A program made the translations under genes and the position numbers. Positions 39,467 through 49,297 of a DNA stretch of 64,000 bases are shown one piece after another (positions within the stretch are counted from its first letter, which is position 1; every line of letters begins with the position of its first letter). The DNA lies in contig PBLS01000021.1 in NCBI GenBank assembly GCA_002721825.1, positions 1-64,000 on the forward strand, in the 5' to 3' direction. This DNA is from Magnetovibrio sp. GTDB taxonomy: Bacteria; Pseudomonadota; Alphaproteobacteria; Rhodospirillales; Casp-alpha2. Under the pieces are notes generated by a model. That model had not been told where the DNA came from. It saw nothing but the letters and a program-made list of their open reading frames with translations, and did no database searches.

Positions 39467-40216
39467 TTGATATCATCATCAAAACAATTATGCACTCAGG
39501 ATGAACAAGGCCGCGCAGAATTATTTCACGTTGCTATCATTATGGATGGCAACGGAAGATGGGCAAAGGCACGGGGGTTACCAAGAACAATTGGGCATCA
39601 AAAAGGTGCCGACGCTGTGAGACGCAGTGTGGAAGGAGCAATTTCCCATGGAATAAAATATCTTACACTTTTTGGGTTTTCATCTGAAAATTGGAACCGT
39701 CCTGCAGAAGAAGTGAAAGATTTAATGCGCTTATTACGACTGTATCTAAAACAAGAGATTAAAGAACTCGACAAACAAAAGGTACGTCTAAATGTGATAG
39801 GAGACCGCCAGAAACTAGATAATGATATTGTCGTTTTGATTAATGAAGCTGAACAGCAGACTAAAAAAAATACACGTTTAATACTAACTATTGCGTTAAG
39901 CTACGGTAGCCGAGCCGAAATCACGCGGGCCATCCGGCAGATTGCTGAACAGGCTGCAAATGGACAGTTAAGCCCAAGCGAGATTTCCGAAAATCTTATT
40001 AGCGATCATTTATATACCGAAAACATACCCGATCCCGATCTCTTAATCCGAACTGGTGGGGAAAAAAGAATAAGTAACTTTCTACTTTGGCAATTAGCTT
40101 ATACTGAGTTTGTTTTTATAGATAACCACTGGCCCGATTTTTCCGAAGATGACCTTGTCCACTCGCTAAAACTATTCCAGGCTCGCGATCGTCGTTATGG
40201 CACAACAAGAAACTGA
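39467..40216 (+). CDS. uppS: undecaprenyl diphosphate synthase
   Basis: A 249-residue cis-prenyltransferase with 'VAIIMDGNGRWAKARGLPRTIGHQKGADAVR' (catalytic Asp and phosphate site), 'LTLFGFSSENWNRP' and 'PDLLIRTGGEKRISNFLLWQ'. It makes the lipid carrier for peptidoglycan and lipopolysaccharide. No in-frame ATG exists upstream of the catalytic motif, so the TTG at 39467 is the likely start. It overlaps cdsA by 20 bases. Confidence 0.92.
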   Translation: MISSSKQLCTQDEQGRAELFHVAIIMDGNGRWAKARGLPRTIGHQKGADAVRRSVEGAISHGIKYLTLFGFSSENWNRPAEEVKDLMRLLRLYLKQEIKELDKQKVRLNVIGDRQKLDNDIVVLINEAEQQTKKNTRLILTIALSYGSRAEITRAIRQIAEQAANGQLSPSEISENLISDHLYTENIPDPDLLIRTGGEKRISNFLLWQLAYTEFVFIDNHWPDFSEDDLVHSLKLFQARDRRYGTTRN

Positions 40217-40877
40217 TAAAATCCCGTCTGATCTTGGTATCCGGCTGGTTTCCGCCAGTCTGCTTCTTCCACCTGTCCTATTGGCAATTTTCTTCGGTCG
40301 GCCCTTTTTTGAAATTTTAATATTGATTGCCTGCGCTATACTTGTATTCGAACTGTATCGAACATGTAATGGCAACGCTTTTTGGACAATTACAGGCTCG
40401 ATTTATATGGCATTAGCCGTAATTTGTGTCATAAAGCTTCGTGCTTCCGGTAACCACGGTATCATCACAATATATTGGCTTTTCGGTTTAGTGTGGTTTG
40501 CAGATATTTTTGCTTATTTTGTTGGAAGAAAGGTTGGTGGTCCTAAAATAGCGCCGACGCTTAGCCCTCAAAAAACTTGGGCAGGCTTTCTTGGGGCTCT
40601 GATTGGAGCAAGTATTATGGGTTTTCTAGTCGCTATATATTTAGGGAAGGAAAATCTTTGGCAATTGACTTTTTTTTCCGCCACATTAGGTGCCGTATCG
40701 CAAGCCGGAGATCTACTTGAATCTTGGTTTAAACGTCGGTTCGGTAAGAAAGATATGGGCTCTATACTACCTGGCCACGGGGGACTTTTTGACCGCGTGG
40801 ATGGACTTTTAGCAGCCTCTATTGTCTGCTGGTTGGGGCAGGAAATTAGCGGTGAGGTTTTACTGGTATGGCTTTAG
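40197..40877 (+). CDS. cdsA: phosphatidate cytidylyltransferase
   Basis: A 226-residue membrane enzyme with about six helices. The family signature is complete: 'SWFKRRFGKKDMGSILPGHGGLFDRVD'-type sequence near residues 178-204, preceded by 'LSPQKTWAGFLGALIG'. It makes CDP-diacylglycerol for phospholipid synthesis. It is shorter than E. coli CdsA but similar in size to other compact alphaproteobacterial forms. It overlaps uppS upstream and dxr downstream. Confidence 0.92.
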   Translation: MAQQETDKIPSDLGIRLVSASLLLPPVLLAIFFGRPFFEILILIACAILVFELYRTCNGNAFWTITGSIYMALAVICVIKLRASGNHGIITIYWLFGLVWFADIFAYFVGRKVGGPKIAPTLSPQKTWAGFLGALIGASIMGFLVAIYLGKENLWQLTFFSATLGAVSQAGDLLESWFKRRFGKKDMGSILPGHGGLFDRVDGLLAASIVCWLGQEISGEVLLVWL

Positions 40878-42052
40878 TAAGCGCAATTGACCAAATGGAA
40901 AACACCTTGCCAAAAACCATCAGTATACTTGGTTCCACTGGTTCTATTGGATGCAACACTGTAGACTTAATTAACCACGCACCTAAAAAATTTAAAGTCC
41001 AAGCACTTAGTGCTAACAATAATGTTGACTTACTCGCCAAGCAAGCCCGGCAATTAAATGCAAGGTTGGCCGTAATCGCTAATCCTAATCTATACAACGA
41101 TCTAAAAAATGCACTTGCTGGAACCAATACAGTAGTTGCCGCTGGTCCCCGTGGCCTAATAGAAGCAGCGGCTCTCCCAAGTGAGAGAATAATAGCGGCA
41201 ATTGTCGGAGCAGCTGGACTAGCCCCTACTCTAGAGTCCGTACGCCGCGGAGCCACTATAGGCCTCGCAAATAAAGAATGTTTAGTATCTGCAGGAGCAC
41301 TTTTTACGGAGGAAGTGGAAAAATACGGAGCAACCTTATTACCCGTTGACTCAGAACACAGTGCTATTTTTCAAGTTTTTGATTTTAAGCAAGAAAAGAA
41401 GGTAGAAAAAATTATTTTAACGGCATCGGGAGGACCGTTCTTAAATTTTACTAAAAAGCAGATGTCCCTCGCTACATCGACCGAGGCTGTTGCTCATCCA
41501 AATTGGAAAATGGGAGCGAAAATATCGATTGATTCAGCAACTATGATGAACAAAGGGCTTGAATTAATTGAAGCGTACCATCTGTTTCCAGTAGAAGAGC
41601 CGCAAATAGAGATTTTGATCCACCCTCAATCAGTTATCCATAGTATGGTAGAGTACATAGATGGCTCCGTACTCGCCCAATTAGGAACCCCTGATATGCG
41701 CACACCCATTGCATACGCAATATCTTGGCCCGAACGTATGGAAACACCATCGCAAAGACTATCTCTGGCAGAGATTGGAACTCTAACATTCGAAACGCCG
41801 GATATAGATAAATTTCCTTCTCTGCTTCTGGCCCGTGAAGCTTTAATAGCAGGGGGATCCGCACCAACCATTCTTAATGCAGCAAACGAAATTGCGGTTC
41901 ATAAGTTTCTTACAGGTGAGATTAATTTCCTTGATATCGCGGAAAATGTTGATAAAGCACTTCAAAATCTAACTATAACTAATATTAATTCACTGGACGA
42001 TGTAATTTCAGCTGACACAGAAGCTCGCGAATTCGCATCTTCAATACTTTGA
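40868..42052 (+). CDS. dxr: 1-deoxy-D-xylulose 5-phosphate reductoisomerase
   Basis: A 394-residue MEP-pathway enzyme. NADPH site 'ISILGSTGSIGCNTVDLI', metal/substrate motifs 'LLPVDSEHSAIFQ' and 'KISIDSATMMNKGLELIEAYHLF', and 'IHPQSVIHSMVEYIDGSVLAQLGTPDMRTPIAYA' (in parts) are present. It converts DXP to MEP, feeding undecaprenyl synthesis encoded two genes upstream. Its start overlaps cdsA by 10 bases. Confidence 0.94.
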   Translation: MALVSAIDQMENTLPKTISILGSTGSIGCNTVDLINHAPKKFKVQALSANNNVDLLAKQARQLNARLAVIANPNLYNDLKNALAGTNTVVAAGPRGLIEAAALPSERIIAAIVGAAGLAPTLESVRRGATIGLANKECLVSAGALFTEEVEKYGATLLPVDSEHSAIFQVFDFKQEKKVEKIILTASGGPFLNFTKKQMSLATSTEAVAHPNWKMGAKISIDSATMMNKGLELIEAYHLFPVEEPQIEILIHPQSVIHSMVEYIDGSVLAQLGTPDMRTPIAYAISWPERMETPSQRLSLAEIGTLTFETPDIDKFPSLLLAREALIAGGSAPTILNAANEIAVHKFLTGEINFLDIAENVDKALQNLTITNINSLDDVISADTEAREFASSIL

Positions 42053-42124
42053 CAATCTGAAGGTTAAAAACCACTTCGACCCATATTTTACAAATCAACC
42101 CATATCTTGCAAAGGTCTGATTAA

Positions 42125-43261
42125 ATGGGACTTCTTAACTTTACTTGGTACTATATAATCGTTTTCCTATTCGTTCTAACAGTTCTCATTTACGTACATG
42201 AATGGGGGCACTATTGGGTAGCTAGACGAAACGGGGTACGAGTTGAAGTTTTCTCCATTGGTTTTGGACCAGAGGTTTTTGGATGGACAAATGAAATGGG
42301 AACGAGGTGGAAAATTGGACTAATCCCACTCGGCGGTTATGTGAAAATGTTTGGCGAAGATCCAACTACCGAAGAAAATAGTTCGCACGACCGGCTCACT
42401 GACGAAGAGCTAAAAGTTTCATTTAATCAAAAATCCCTAGCGCAACGTTCTTCAATAGTTGCGGCAGGTCCTATAGTAAATTTTGTTTTTGCAATTTTAA
42501 TCTTTGCAGCCTTGGCCATGTTTGAGGGGACACCCAAGCCTTTGGCGGTGCTTGGGGAAATCATACCGAATACGGCAGCTAGCGAGGCTGGCTTTAAAAA
42601 TGAGGACAGAATAATAGCAATTAATGATAAAGAAATTATGTTTTTTTCTGAACTTCGCGAAATTGTTATAGCTAACCCAGGAAAGGAGTTACAGTTCCAC
42701 ATTCTACGTGATGAACATCCGATAACACTTACCGGAGTTCCTAAATTCAGTGAATATCACGACAATACGGGTATCAAAAAAACAATTGGTGTTTTGGGTG
42801 TTCGTCCTAGCCCTAAACACTTCTTGTATGAGCGCCATAACCCTTTTATGGCCCTTTGGATTGGGCTTAATCAAACTACCACTTTAACTTTAAATATCCT
42901 TTCATACATCGGCGACATGATAACCGGCAATAAGACTGCTGATGACCTTGGAGGCCCGTTACGAATTGCGCAAATTTCGGGTGAAATGGCGAAAGGGGGG
43001 TTGACCAAGCTTATCTTTTTAATGGCAATGCTTTCAGTCAATTTAGGGCTAATTAATCTATTCCCGATCCCGATGCTGGATGGGGGACATTTGGCATTTT
43101 ATGCGGTTGAAGCCATTCGTGGGAAACCATTAAGTACACAAGCCCAAGAATACAGTTTCCGATTGGGATTGATTCTGGTATTGGTTTTAGTGATTTTTGT
43201 AACGTGGAATGATCTCGTGCACTTACGGGTATTCGACATTATAAAAGATCTTTTCACGTAA
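42125..43261 (+). CDS. rseP: site-2 zinc metalloprotease RseP
   Basis: A 378-residue intramembrane protease. The N-terminal helix carries the zinc motif HEWGH (about residues 21-25), followed by 'GVRVEVFSIGFGPE'. One PDZ domain lies in the middle ('NTAASEAGFKNEDRIIAIND'). The C-terminal helix has 'NLFPIPMLDGGHLAFY' with the third zinc ligand Asp. It cleaves anti-sigma factors and signal-peptide remnants; it is often adjacent to bamA, as here. Confidence 0.93.
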   Translation: MGLLNFTWYYIIVFLFVLTVLIYVHEWGHYWVARRNGVRVEVFSIGFGPEVFGWTNEMGTRWKIGLIPLGGYVKMFGEDPTTEENSSHDRLTDEELKVSFNQKSLAQRSSIVAAGPIVNFVFAILIFAALAMFEGTPKPLAVLGEIIPNTAASEAGFKNEDRIIAINDKEIMFFSELREIVIANPGKELQFHILRDEHPITLTGVPKFSEYHDNTGIKKTIGVLGVRPSPKHFLYERHNPFMALWIGLNQTTTLTLNILSYIGDMITGNKTADDLGGPLRIAQISGEMAKGGLTKLIFLMAMLSVNLGLINLFPIPMLDGGHLAFYAVEAIRGKPLSTQAQEYSFRLGLILVLVLVIFVTWNDLVHLRVFDIIKDLFT

Positions 43262-43275
43262 TCGCCAAGGTTATA

Positions 43276-45582
43276 ATGGGGGTTTCATTGCGGAATTTGT
43301 CTCGCATCTTAAAAACATCATGGTGTTTTTTTCTAGCGCTAACCTTGCTTAGCGTCCAGAATGTGACGGCTAATGAGAAGATAGGCCAATCTGCAGTGGT
43401 CGACGAAATTGTCGTTCAAGGCTCTCAACGTATTGAGCCCGAAACGATCAAATCGTATTTACTTATTCGTAAGGGAGATAAATTCGATGTGCAGCGGATC
43501 GACCGCTCACTCAAAAGTTTATTTTCTACAGGTCTATTTTCTGACGTAAGTATTTTACGTAAAAATAATAAGTTAATAGTAAACATTGTTGAAAATCCTG
43601 TAATAAATAGAATAGCGTTTGAAGGAAATGACCTGCTTGAAACAGAAACATTGAAAGCTGAAATTTCCCTTCGCCCTCGTGTGATTTATACACGTGCGAA
43701 AGTACAATCAGATGTTAAACGCCTACTTTCTCTGTATCGAATAAGTGGTCGATTTGCAATCGTCATAGAGCCAAAAGTGATTGTGCTACCACAAAATCGC
43801 GTGGATCTAGTCTATGAGATATCTGAAGGCGAAAGCACGGGAGTGCAGAGTGTCCGGTTTGTTGGCAATCGGAAGTTCAGCGATAGAAGTTTACGAAAAA
43901 TAGTCGAAACCAAAGAAGAAGCGTGGTACCGAATATTTACGACAAGCACAGTATACGACCCAAATAGAATAACCCTCGACCGCGAACTATTGCGGCGATT
44001 TTATTTAACCGAAGGTTACGCTGATTTTAGGGTAAATTCAGCCATTGCAGAACTTACTTCCAACCGCAAACATTTTTTCATCACGTATACAATAGAAGAA
44101 GGTACACGGTATAAAATCGGTGATTTAAAAATAAACGCAAATTTAAGAGATTTAAAACCCGAACAACTATACAGTTCTATTGAGCTTGTAAAAGGTGACT
44201 GGTACGACGTAACAAAGGTAGATGACGCTATTGACGCCATGACTGACAAAATCGGCGAACTTGGTTATGCATTCGTCGATATAAAGCCTCGCCTTAAAAG
44301 AAATAGAAATTCTAAACAAATTAATATAACTTTTGACATCAAAGAAGGGGCACGTGTTTTTGTTGAACGAATAGATATTTCAGGAAATTTTCGGACCCTT
44401 GATAAAGTTATTAGGCGTGAATTTTTACTTGTCGAAGGGGACGCATACAATTCAGAAAAAATGCGTCGTTCACGTCAACGAATTAGAGGTCTAAATTTTT
44501 TCAGTAAAGTTAAAGCTGAAAAAATTCGCGGTGCCGCTGTAGATAAAACAATTATCAAGGTCGAAGTTGAAGAAAAATCAACAGGATCCATTTCAGTTGG
44601 AGCTGGTTTTTCTTCATCAGCGGGTGCTCTTGCAGAATTCGGCATTCGCGAATCAAATTTTCTCGGTCGTGGACAAAATGTAGCATTAAAAGTCATCGCG
44701 GCTACAGAACAAAGTCAGATAGATTTTTCATTTACTGAACCTTATCTAATGGGAAGAGAAGTCTCTGGCGGGATTGATGTGTTCCACACTCGTCATGACC
44801 TTCAAGATTCGAGTTCTATTAATACTAGTCGAACCGGTCTCCGTGTTCATACTGGTTACAGGGTTGCACAGCCCCTTAGCCAGAATTGGCAATATTCAAT
44901 AAAAAAATCAAAGATTGATAGTGTGTCGTTAAGTACCGCAGCTCTTATTAAGGCAGAAGTAGGAACAAAATATATCTCTGAGATCGGCCACACTGTGACC
45001 TATGATACTCGCGATAGTAGATTGAATCCAACGGAAGGGTTCTCCACATCGTTAAGGACTGATATTGCTGGCCTGGGGGGTAACGCTAAACATCTTCGCA
45101 ATACAGTCAGGGGGGGGTATTATTATTCAATTTCTGATGATTGGATCCTTCACATTGGTGGAAAAACCGGCTATATACTAGGACTAGGAAAGGATATCGG
45201 GTTTCAAGAGCGTTATTTTATAGGAGGGGATGACCTACGTGGCTTTGCAACTTCTGGTGTAGGTCCTCGAGATAATCCGACCAAAGATGCCCTAGGTGGT
45301 GAATGGATGTATAGCGGTACGGTTACCTTAAACCTCCCGCTTGGTCTCCCAGAAGAATTTGAAGTTAAAGGGCGCATATTTACCGATTTTGGTAGTTCAG
45401 GCAAAGTAGACCCATCAGATTCCAATACAAAGGATACGGGTAGCCTTCGAGCATCTTCAGGTTTTGGCATTACGTGGCGATCACCCTTCGGCCCCCTCGG
45501 CATGGATTTAGGGTTTCCAATCGTGAAAGAAAATTTCGACATTACGGAGACATTCCGTATCAATTTTGGCACTCAGTTCTAG
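43276..45582 (+). CDS. bamA: outer membrane protein assembly factor BamA
   Basis: A 768-residue Omp85 protein. A signal peptide covers about residues 1-33 (cleavage near NVTA-NEK). Five POTRA domains follow ('VDEIVVQGSQRIEPETIKSYL' begins the first), then the 16-strand barrel with 'GFQERYFIGGDDLRGF' (the loop-6 region corresponding to VRGF) and a C-terminal aromatic residue in 'FRINFGTQF'. It inserts beta-barrel proteins into the outer membrane, showing that the organism is diderm. Confidence 0.95.
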   Translation: MGVSLRNLSRILKTSWCFFLALTLLSVQNVTANEKIGQSAVVDEIVVQGSQRIEPETIKSYLLIRKGDKFDVQRIDRSLKSLFSTGLFSDVSILRKNNKLIVNIVENPVINRIAFEGNDLLETETLKAEISLRPRVIYTRAKVQSDVKRLLSLYRISGRFAIVIEPKVIVLPQNRVDLVYEISEGESTGVQSVRFVGNRKFSDRSLRKIVETKEEAWYRIFTTSTVYDPNRITLDRELLRRFYLTEGYADFRVNSAIAELTSNRKHFFITYTIEEGTRYKIGDLKINANLRDLKPEQLYSSIELVKGDWYDVTKVDDAIDAMTDKIGELGYAFVDIKPRLKRNRNSKQINITFDIKEGARVFVERIDISGNFRTLDKVIRREFLLVEGDAYNSEKMRRSRQRIRGLNFFSKVKAEKIRGAAVDKTIIKVEVEEKSTGSISVGAGFSSSAGALAEFGIRESNFLGRGQNVALKVIAATEQSQIDFSFTEPYLMGREVSGGIDVFHTRHDLQDSSSINTSRTGLRVHTGYRVAQPLSQNWQYSIKKSKIDSVSLSTAALIKAEVGTKYISEIGHTVTYDTRDSRLNPTEGFSTSLRTDIAGLGGNAKHLRNTVRGGYYYSISDDWILHIGGKTGYILGLGKDIGFQERYFIGGDDLRGFATSGVGPRDNPTKDALGGEWMYSGTVTLNLPLGLPEEFEVKGRIFTDFGSSGKVDPSDSNTKDTGSLRASSGFGITWRSPFGPLGMDLGFPIVKENFDITETFRINFGTQF

Positions 45583-45591
45583 GAGATTAAA

Positions 45592-46167
45592 GTGCAGTTT
45601 CGTCCATGCTGTTGGATTTCGGTTATTTATTTGGTTTTGATATCAACAAACGCAATAGCACAAAATGCGGATAAAGAATCAAAACCTAAAATATACCATT
45701 CAAACATATTGATTTTAAATCTTGAAGAGGTAAGGAGATCATCCGCCGCGGTAAAAACTATTCGAAACCAAATTATTAATTATCGTAAAGGTTATCAAGC
45801 CGATATCGAAAAAGAAGAAAAAGCCCTTGGATCTGCGAATCAAGAATTAGTTAAAAAGCGTACGATCTTGTCGCCGGAAGCCTTTGCCAAAGAGCGACGT
45901 TTGTTTGAACAACGCGTAGTCGCCGTTCAGAAGCTTGTGCAAAAACGTAAACAGCAGTTGGACAAAGCAAAAATGAAGGCGATGCTAAAGGTAGAACAGC
46001 ACATGAACGGTATCGTTTCAGATATCGCGAAAAATCGTAAAGCCTCTATAGTTCTACGTCGCAGCGATATTATTCTCGCAGCGCGTGAACTAGATATTAC
46101 AGCTCTAGTATTAAAACGTTTGAACAAAGAGCTCACAAAAGTTCCGGTCACAAAGCCTAGTGATTAA
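45592..46167 (+). CDS. skp: OmpH/Skp family periplasmic chaperone
   Basis: A 191-residue protein with a signal peptide (about residues 1-23, ending NAIA-QNA), a short strand '[19 protein letters not shown]' and a long charged coiled-coil (about 60-150), then a closing strand '[19 protein letters not shown]'. This is the Skp jellyfish fold that carries unfolded outer membrane proteins to BamA. GTG start has TAGGAGATT upstream. Position between bamA and lpxD is canonical. Confidence 0.88.
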   Translation: MQFRPCCWISVIYLVLISTNAIAQNADKESKPKIYHSNILILNLEEVRRSSAAVKTIRNQIINYRKGYQADIEKEEKALGSANQELVKKRTILSPEAFAKERRLFEQRVVAVQKLVQKRKQQLDKAKMKAMLKVEQHMNGIVSDIAKNRKASIVLRRSDIILAARELDITALVLKRLNKELTKVPVTKPSD

Positions 46168-46172
46168 TCAGT

Positions 46173-47198
46173 ATGGTAGATAAACGTTTCTTTCATGTTT
46201 CCGCTCCCATACCAATAACGCGCTTGGCAGATGAAGCAAAGGCGGAAATCGTTAATAATACTGGGGCTGATCACTTTGAAAATGTTGCACCACTTAAACA
46301 AGCAGGCCCGAAAGACGTAAGTTTTTTAGACAATAAGAAATACGTCAATCAATTTGAGAGCACAAGGGCAGGGGCCTGCGTTGTGAAATCAGAAATGGTA
46401 AAACGGGCCCCGCGAGAGACTACCTTGTTAGTTACAGAAAACCCATACCTCGGATATGCTCGCATTGCTCAATTATTTTACCCTATTACAAATCAATTAC
46501 CTAAGACATCTGATCGTGGTTCAATATCGCAATATGCGGCTATCGGCGCAAATGTATCGATCGATAGTGGGGCTATAATCCAGGATAGATCTGAAATTGC
46601 CAACAACTGCTATATTGGTGCAAATGCAGTTATCGGCGAGGGTTGTTTAATTGGCGCGAATACTCACATTGGCGCCAATGTATCTATAAGCCATAGTATT
46701 GTTGGCGAGCACGTTACAATTTTCCCAGGTGCTAGCATTGGGCAGGACGGATTTGGTTTCGCTATTTCGCCACAAGGAGCCGTAAAAGTCCCTCAATTAG
46801 GCCGCGTAATTATAGAGAACGACGTCGAAATTGGTGCGAACACTACCATTGACCGAGGGTCCGGTCCTGATACTGTTATCGGAGCAGGTACAATGATTGA
46901 TAATCTCGTACAAATTGGTCATAACGTCCGAATTGGAGAAAGATGCGTAATAGTTGCTCAGGTTGGAATATCAGGTAGTACAGAAATTGGAAATGGGGTT
47001 GTGATCGGTGGACAAGCTGGTTTTTCGGGCCACATAAAAATTGGTAACGGCGTTAAAGTAGCAGCAAAAAGTGGCGTGTTTAGAGATGTTGGTGCGGGGA
47101 GTATTGTAAGTGGGTTCCCAGCCAAACCACAACGACAATGGCTGAGAGAACAAATTTTAATCGACCAAATGACGACCAAGAATGTGAAAACATCATGA
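46173..47198 (+). CDS. lpxD: UDP-3-O-(3-hydroxyacyl)glucosamine N-acyltransferase
   Basis: A 341-residue lipid A enzyme: N-terminal uridine-binding domain ('[22 protein letters not shown]'), then a left-handed parallel beta-helix of hexapeptide repeats with the catalytic region '[10 protein letters not shown]' and '[20 protein letters not shown]'. It transfers the second 3-hydroxyacyl chain in lipid A synthesis. Its TGA overlaps the ATG of fabZ. Confidence 0.94.
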   Translation: MVDKRFFHVSAPIPITRLADEAKAEIVNNTGADHFENVAPLKQAGPKDVSFLDNKKYVNQFESTRAGACVVKSEMVKRAPRETTLLVTENPYLGYARIAQLFYPITNQLPKTSDRGSISQYAAIGANVSIDSGAIIQDRSEIANNCYIGANAVIGEGCLIGANTHIGANVSISHSIVGEHVTIFPGASIGQDGFGFAISPQGAVKVPQLGRVIIENDVEIGANTTIDRGSGPDTVIGAGTMIDNLVQIGHNVRIGERCVIVAQVGISGSTEIGNGVVIGGQAGFSGHIKIGNGVKVAAKSGVFRDVGAGSIVSGFPAKPQRQWLREQILIDQMTTKNVKTS

Positions 47199-47659
47199 GC
47201 ACTAATATCAACCAAGATTTACGCGTAATCAATATTGATGAAATTATGGAAATGATCCCGCATCGTTATCCTTTTTTGCTAATCGATCGAGTAAAAGATA
47301 TTGTTTCTGGAGAAAGCGCCATCGGTATAAAAAACGTCACTAGCAATGAACCATATTTTGAAGGTCATTTTCCAAACCATCCGATCATGCCAGGGGTACT
47401 CATAATAGAAGCGATGGCACAGACCTCTGCTGTATTAGTGGTCGAAACTATGGGAAGGAGAAAAGATCGCCTAGTCTATTTTATGACAATAGATCAGGCG
47501 CGTTTCCGCAAACCCGTCGTACCAGGAGATCAACTAGAACTATCAGTGCACAAAGAACGTAATCGTGCCAACGTGTGGAAATTTAAGGGTAGAGCACACG
47601 TAGGTGGGGATCTCAAAGCAGAAGCTATATTCTCAGCAATGATCATGGAAAATGATTAG
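47195..47659 (+). CDS. fabZ: 3-hydroxyacyl-[ACP] dehydratase FabZ
   Basis: A 154-residue hot-dog fold dehydratase. '[16 protein letters not shown]' and '[25 protein letters not shown]' carry the catalytic His and Glu. It acts in fatty acid elongation and balances hydroxyacyl chains between membranes and lipid A. ATG 47195 overlaps the lpxD stop (ATGA); the ORF-track start at 47138 lies within lpxD. Confidence 0.94.
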   Translation: MSTNINQDLRVINIDEIMEMIPHRYPFLLIDRVKDIVSGESAIGIKNVTSNEPYFEGHFPNHPIMPGVLIIEAMAQTSAVLVVETMGRRKDRLVYFMTIDQARFRKPVVPGDQLELSVHKERNRANVWKFKGRAHVGGDLKAEAIFSAMIMEND

Positions 47660-47667
47660 GCGACCCT

Positions 47668-48468
47668 ATGTCAGATATTCATTCAACAGCAGTTATAAGT
47701 AAAACAGCCGAAATCGGTAGTAACGTTAAAGTTGGTCCTTATTGCGCAATTGGCGAAAACACAAAAATAAACGATGGCACTGAATTAATTTCTCACGTAG
47801 TTCTTGATGGCATTACCACAATCGGTGCAAATTGTCGTATTTATCCATTTGCTTCAATTGGGTACTGTCCTCAAGATCTTAAATACAATGGCGAGCCATC
47901 TCGCCTAGAAATTGGTGCCAACAATGTCATTCGGGAGCATGTCACCATTAGCCCGGGAACAAAGGGTGGGGGAATGCTAACGCGTGTTGGAAATAATTGT
48001 TTATTCATGGTTGGTGCACACGTGGCACACGATTGTATCATCGACGATAATGCCATTCTTGTTAATAACGCAACGTTAGGCGGTCATGTTCATGTTGGTG
48101 AATGGGGTATTATCGGAGGCCTTTCTGCCGTTCATCAGTTCGTTAGGATTGGTAAACATGCTATGGTTGGAGGTATGTCGGGTATTGAACACGACGTCAT
48201 CCCTTATGGATCCGTAATTGGTAATCGCGCTAGATTATCTGGCCTAAATATCGTAGGGCTAAAACGAAGGGGTTTTTCGCGCAAAGAGATACATGATTTG
48301 CGAAAAGCTTATCGGTTGATTTTTGCTCTTGAAGGAACTTTAGCGGAACGACTTGAAGATGTTGCCGAAGATTTCGCCCAAAACGAACCTGTAATGGAAA
48401 TTGTTAATTTTATCCGAGCTGATTCAACAAGGGCTATTTGCCAGCCGGCATTAGAAGATGCTGCATAA
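47668..48468 (+). CDS. lpxA: UDP-N-acetylglucosamine acyltransferase
   Basis: A 266-residue hexapeptide-repeat enzyme catalysing the first lipid A step. It begins 'IHSTAVISKTAEIGSNVKVGPYC', has the catalytic 'FMVGAHVAHDCIIDDN' His region, 'NNATLGGHVHVGEWGIIGGLSAVHQFVRIG' (in parts) and the helical C-terminal domain 'LNIVGLKRRGFSRKEIHDLRKAYRLIF'. Its end overlaps lpxI by 11 bases. Confidence 0.94.
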   Translation: MSDIHSTAVISKTAEIGSNVKVGPYCAIGENTKINDGTELISHVVLDGITTIGANCRIYPFASIGYCPQDLKYNGEPSRLEIGANNVIREHVTISPGTKGGGMLTRVGNNCLFMVGAHVAHDCIIDDNAILVNNATLGGHVHVGEWGIIGGLSAVHQFVRIGKHAMVGGMSGIEHDVIPYGSVIGNRARLSGLNIVGLKRRGFSRKEIHDLRKAYRLIFALEGTLAERLEDVAEDFAQNEPVMEIVNFIRADSTRAICQPALEDAA

Positions 48469-49297
48469 AATTGGCATCATTGCCGGAGCTGGGAATTTAC
48501 CCATTATACTTGCCCACGAATGTTTAAAACTTGGACTGTTACCGTTTGTTATCGTTCTCAAAGGCCAGGCAAACAGCGGAAATTACTCTGAATTACCAAA
48601 TGCCGTGTTTCGCATGGGTGCTATAGGCTCAGTAATTCGGAGGCTAAGGATAGAGGGAATCAATAATTTGGCTTTTGCAGGTCACGTCCGTAAACCAACC
48701 CTATTAGAGCTGCAGCCAGATACCTGGACAGCTAAGTTTATTGCTAGATCAAAAATATTTCACCATGGAGATAACACTCTACTTAGCGCCCTTATAAGAG
48801 AACTAGAAAAAGAAGATTTTCGTATCCATGGTGTTAATGAAATTATTCCTGATCTCATCACACCTCCCGGTTGTCTGACTATAGCTAAACCTACAAAAGA
48901 TAACGAGACTGATATCCATCTGGGTATTGAAAAAGCAAGCAAAATTGGCCGCTCTGATATTGGTCAGGCAGTTGTTGTTTCAAAACGCTCTGTGATTGCC
49001 GAAGAAGATGAGCGAGGAACTGATAAAATGCTTTGTAATTTAGTGGGTAACAAATTTGCAGTTGGCGGTGTTTTGGTAAAAATTATTAAGCCTGGCCAGG
49101 ATCAGCGAGTTGATTTACCCACAATGGGTCCTACAACCGTTAAAAATGCAATTTCTGCGAAGCTCTCAGGTATAGCGTTAAGTGCAGGAACTTCATTAAT
49201 CCTTCAAAAAACTGATGTTATTACAGCTTCAAACAAGGCTAAAATATTTTTAGTCGGTTTAAAAAAAGATACAGTAAACATACCTCTCGATGATTAG
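48458..49297 (+). CDS. lpxI: UDP-2,3-diacylglucosamine pyrophosphatase LpxI
   Basis: A 279-residue protein of the LpxI family (formerly DUF1009), the alphaproteobacterial replacement for LpxH. N-terminal 'KIGIIAGAGNLPIILAHECLKLGL' and C-terminal 'DQRVDLPTMGPTTVKNAISAKLSGIALSAG' (in parts) match the family. It cleaves UDP-2,3-diacylglucosamine to lipid X. It lies between lpxA and lpxB with overlaps on both sides, supporting the assignment. Confidence 0.92.
   Translation: MLHKIGIIAGAGNLPIILAHECLKLGLLPFVIVLKGQANSGNYSELPNAVFRMGAIGSVIRRLRIEGINNLAFAGHVRKPTLLELQPDTWTAKFIARSKIFHHGDNTLLSALIRELEKEDFRIHGVNEIIPDLITPPGCLTIAKPTKDNETDIHLGIEKASKIGRSDIGQAVVVSKRSVIAEEDERGTDKMLCNLVGNKFAVGGVLVKIIKPGQDQRVDLPTMGPTTVKNAISAKLSGIALSAGTSLILQKTDVITASNKAKIFLVGLKKDTVNIPLDD

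Noticed and set aside
40197-40877. Truncated cdsA
   Set aside because: Although shorter than the E. coli protein, it has the full C-terminal signature and a normal N-terminal helix, and compact CdsA proteins are common in alphaproteobacteria.
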